This document shows positions 5,531 through 5,916 of a DNA stretch of 5,916 nt, in pieces (position 1 is the first letter of the stretch; every line of letters starts with the position of its first letter). Made by a program: the position numbers and the translations under genes. The stretch spans positions 1-5,916 of the forward strand of contig JAJYHA010000027.1 in assembly GCA_021784995.1 (NCBI GenBank). Reading direction: 5' to 3'. This DNA is from Myxococcales bacterium. GTDB taxonomy: Bacteria; Myxococcota; Myxococcia; Myxococcales; Anaeromyxobacteraceae. The notes beneath the pieces were generated by a model. That model saw only the letters and a program-made list of their open reading frames with translations. It did not search any database and was not told the DNA's origin.

Positions 5531-5916
5531 GTGAGCGCCAGCCCCCCGCACGGCACCGCCCACGCCGCCGGCGGCTCCCCCTGGAGCGGTCGGGCGTGGC
5601 TCTCCGCCTGCGTGGCCCGGCGTCGCGAGCGACGTGCCGCGACGCGGGTGAAGCTCCCGCGGCATGAGGCGCTGCGCCCGCCGCGGGCGGGCGCGTGGTC
5701 CGCCTTCTGGTCGGCGCGGCTCGCCGTGCGCTCGGGGATCGCGATCGACGCCTTCCTTCTCCGCCGCCTCGCGCACCACCTCGCGCGCCTGCCCGTGCCG
5801 CCCGCGCAGCTGCCCGTCGCCTTCGCCGTCGGGAGCGCGGGCGAGATCGTGACGGCGACGCGCGCCCACGTGCCCGCGCCGCCGTGGCTCTCGGCCTTCG
5901 TGCGCGCGCACGAGAT
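5531..5916 (+). CDS. N-terminal part of an unrecognised protein (partial, runs off right edge)
   Basis: GTG 5531 opens a plus-strand frame of 128 codons with no stop before the window ends. Third codon positions are overwhelmingly G or C, and a GGAGG ribosome binding site stands 10 nt upstream. The first 20 residues are Gly/Ala/Pro/His-rich and probably disordered. A strongly basic patch RRRERR (30-35) follows. Residues about 56-128 alternate hydrophobic and charged stretches and look like a folded, probably cytoplasmic, domain containing IAIDAFLLRRLAHHLARL (70-87), a likely amphipathic helix. There is no signal peptide and no clear membrane span. I do not recognise the family. The opposite-strand frame over the same bases is Arg/Gly-rich and looks like a shadow. 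The gene is divergent from the PAP2 gene. Confidence 0.65.
   Translation, partial: MSASPPHGTAHAAGGSPWSGRAWLSACVARRRERRAATRVKLPRHEALRPPRAGAWSAFWSARLAVRSGIAIDAFLLRRLAHHLARLPVPPAQLPVAFAVGSAGEIVTATRAHVPAPPWLSAFVRAHE

Overview
The window is about 5.9 kb of very GC-rich DNA (by eye roughly three quarters G+C, with codon third positions almost all G or C). It is densely packed with genes. The composition, a thioredoxin-2 with an N-terminal zinc ribbon, and a cobalt/nickel ECF transporter whose M and N components are fused suggest a high-GC myxobacterium-like deltaproteobacterium such as Anaeromyxobacter. This is an inference: no rRNA or other marker gene is present, and a high-GC actinobacterium is not formally excluded.

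Layout. The left edge carries the first 28 codons of an unrecognised minus-strand gene. It diverges from a complete argJ-family gene (207-1526, +), which encodes an autoprocessing ornithine/glutamate N-acetyltransferase. The argJ product keeps the catalytic Thr, oxyanion Thr-Gly, Lys, Glu and C-terminal Asn/Ser, but differs at several family hallmark sequences and has an extended C-terminal half. A 136-bp gap follows, with a good sigma70-like promoter whose -10 lies inside a 9-bp inverted repeat. Next is a zinc-ribbon thioredoxin (1663-2103, +).

After 81 bp comes a compact three-gene operon for an energy-coupling-factor importer of Co2+ or Ni2+: cbiM fused to a CbiN/PDGLE-like tail (2185-3195), cbiQ (3192-4001) and cbiO (3998-4744). 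The genes overlap by 4 bp each (ATGA and GTGA), so translation is probably coupled. Together they supply the substrate-binding membrane protein, the coupling membrane protein and the ATPase, which is a complete transporter. A convergent minus-strand PAP2-type lipid phosphatase (4770-5372) closes this block. It diverges from a plus-strand gene of unknown function that starts at GTG 5531 and runs off the right edge. The 158 bp between those two starts holds several short perfect inverted repeats.

No tRNA, rRNA, CRISPR, insertion sequence or prophage sign was seen. No intergenic stretch exceeds 300 bases; the longest is about 158 bp. Most of the window is ordinary chromosomal housekeeping and transport. 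The points most worth a second look are the divergent ArgJ, the -10-centred inverted repeat before the thioredoxin gene, and the unknown genes at each edge.
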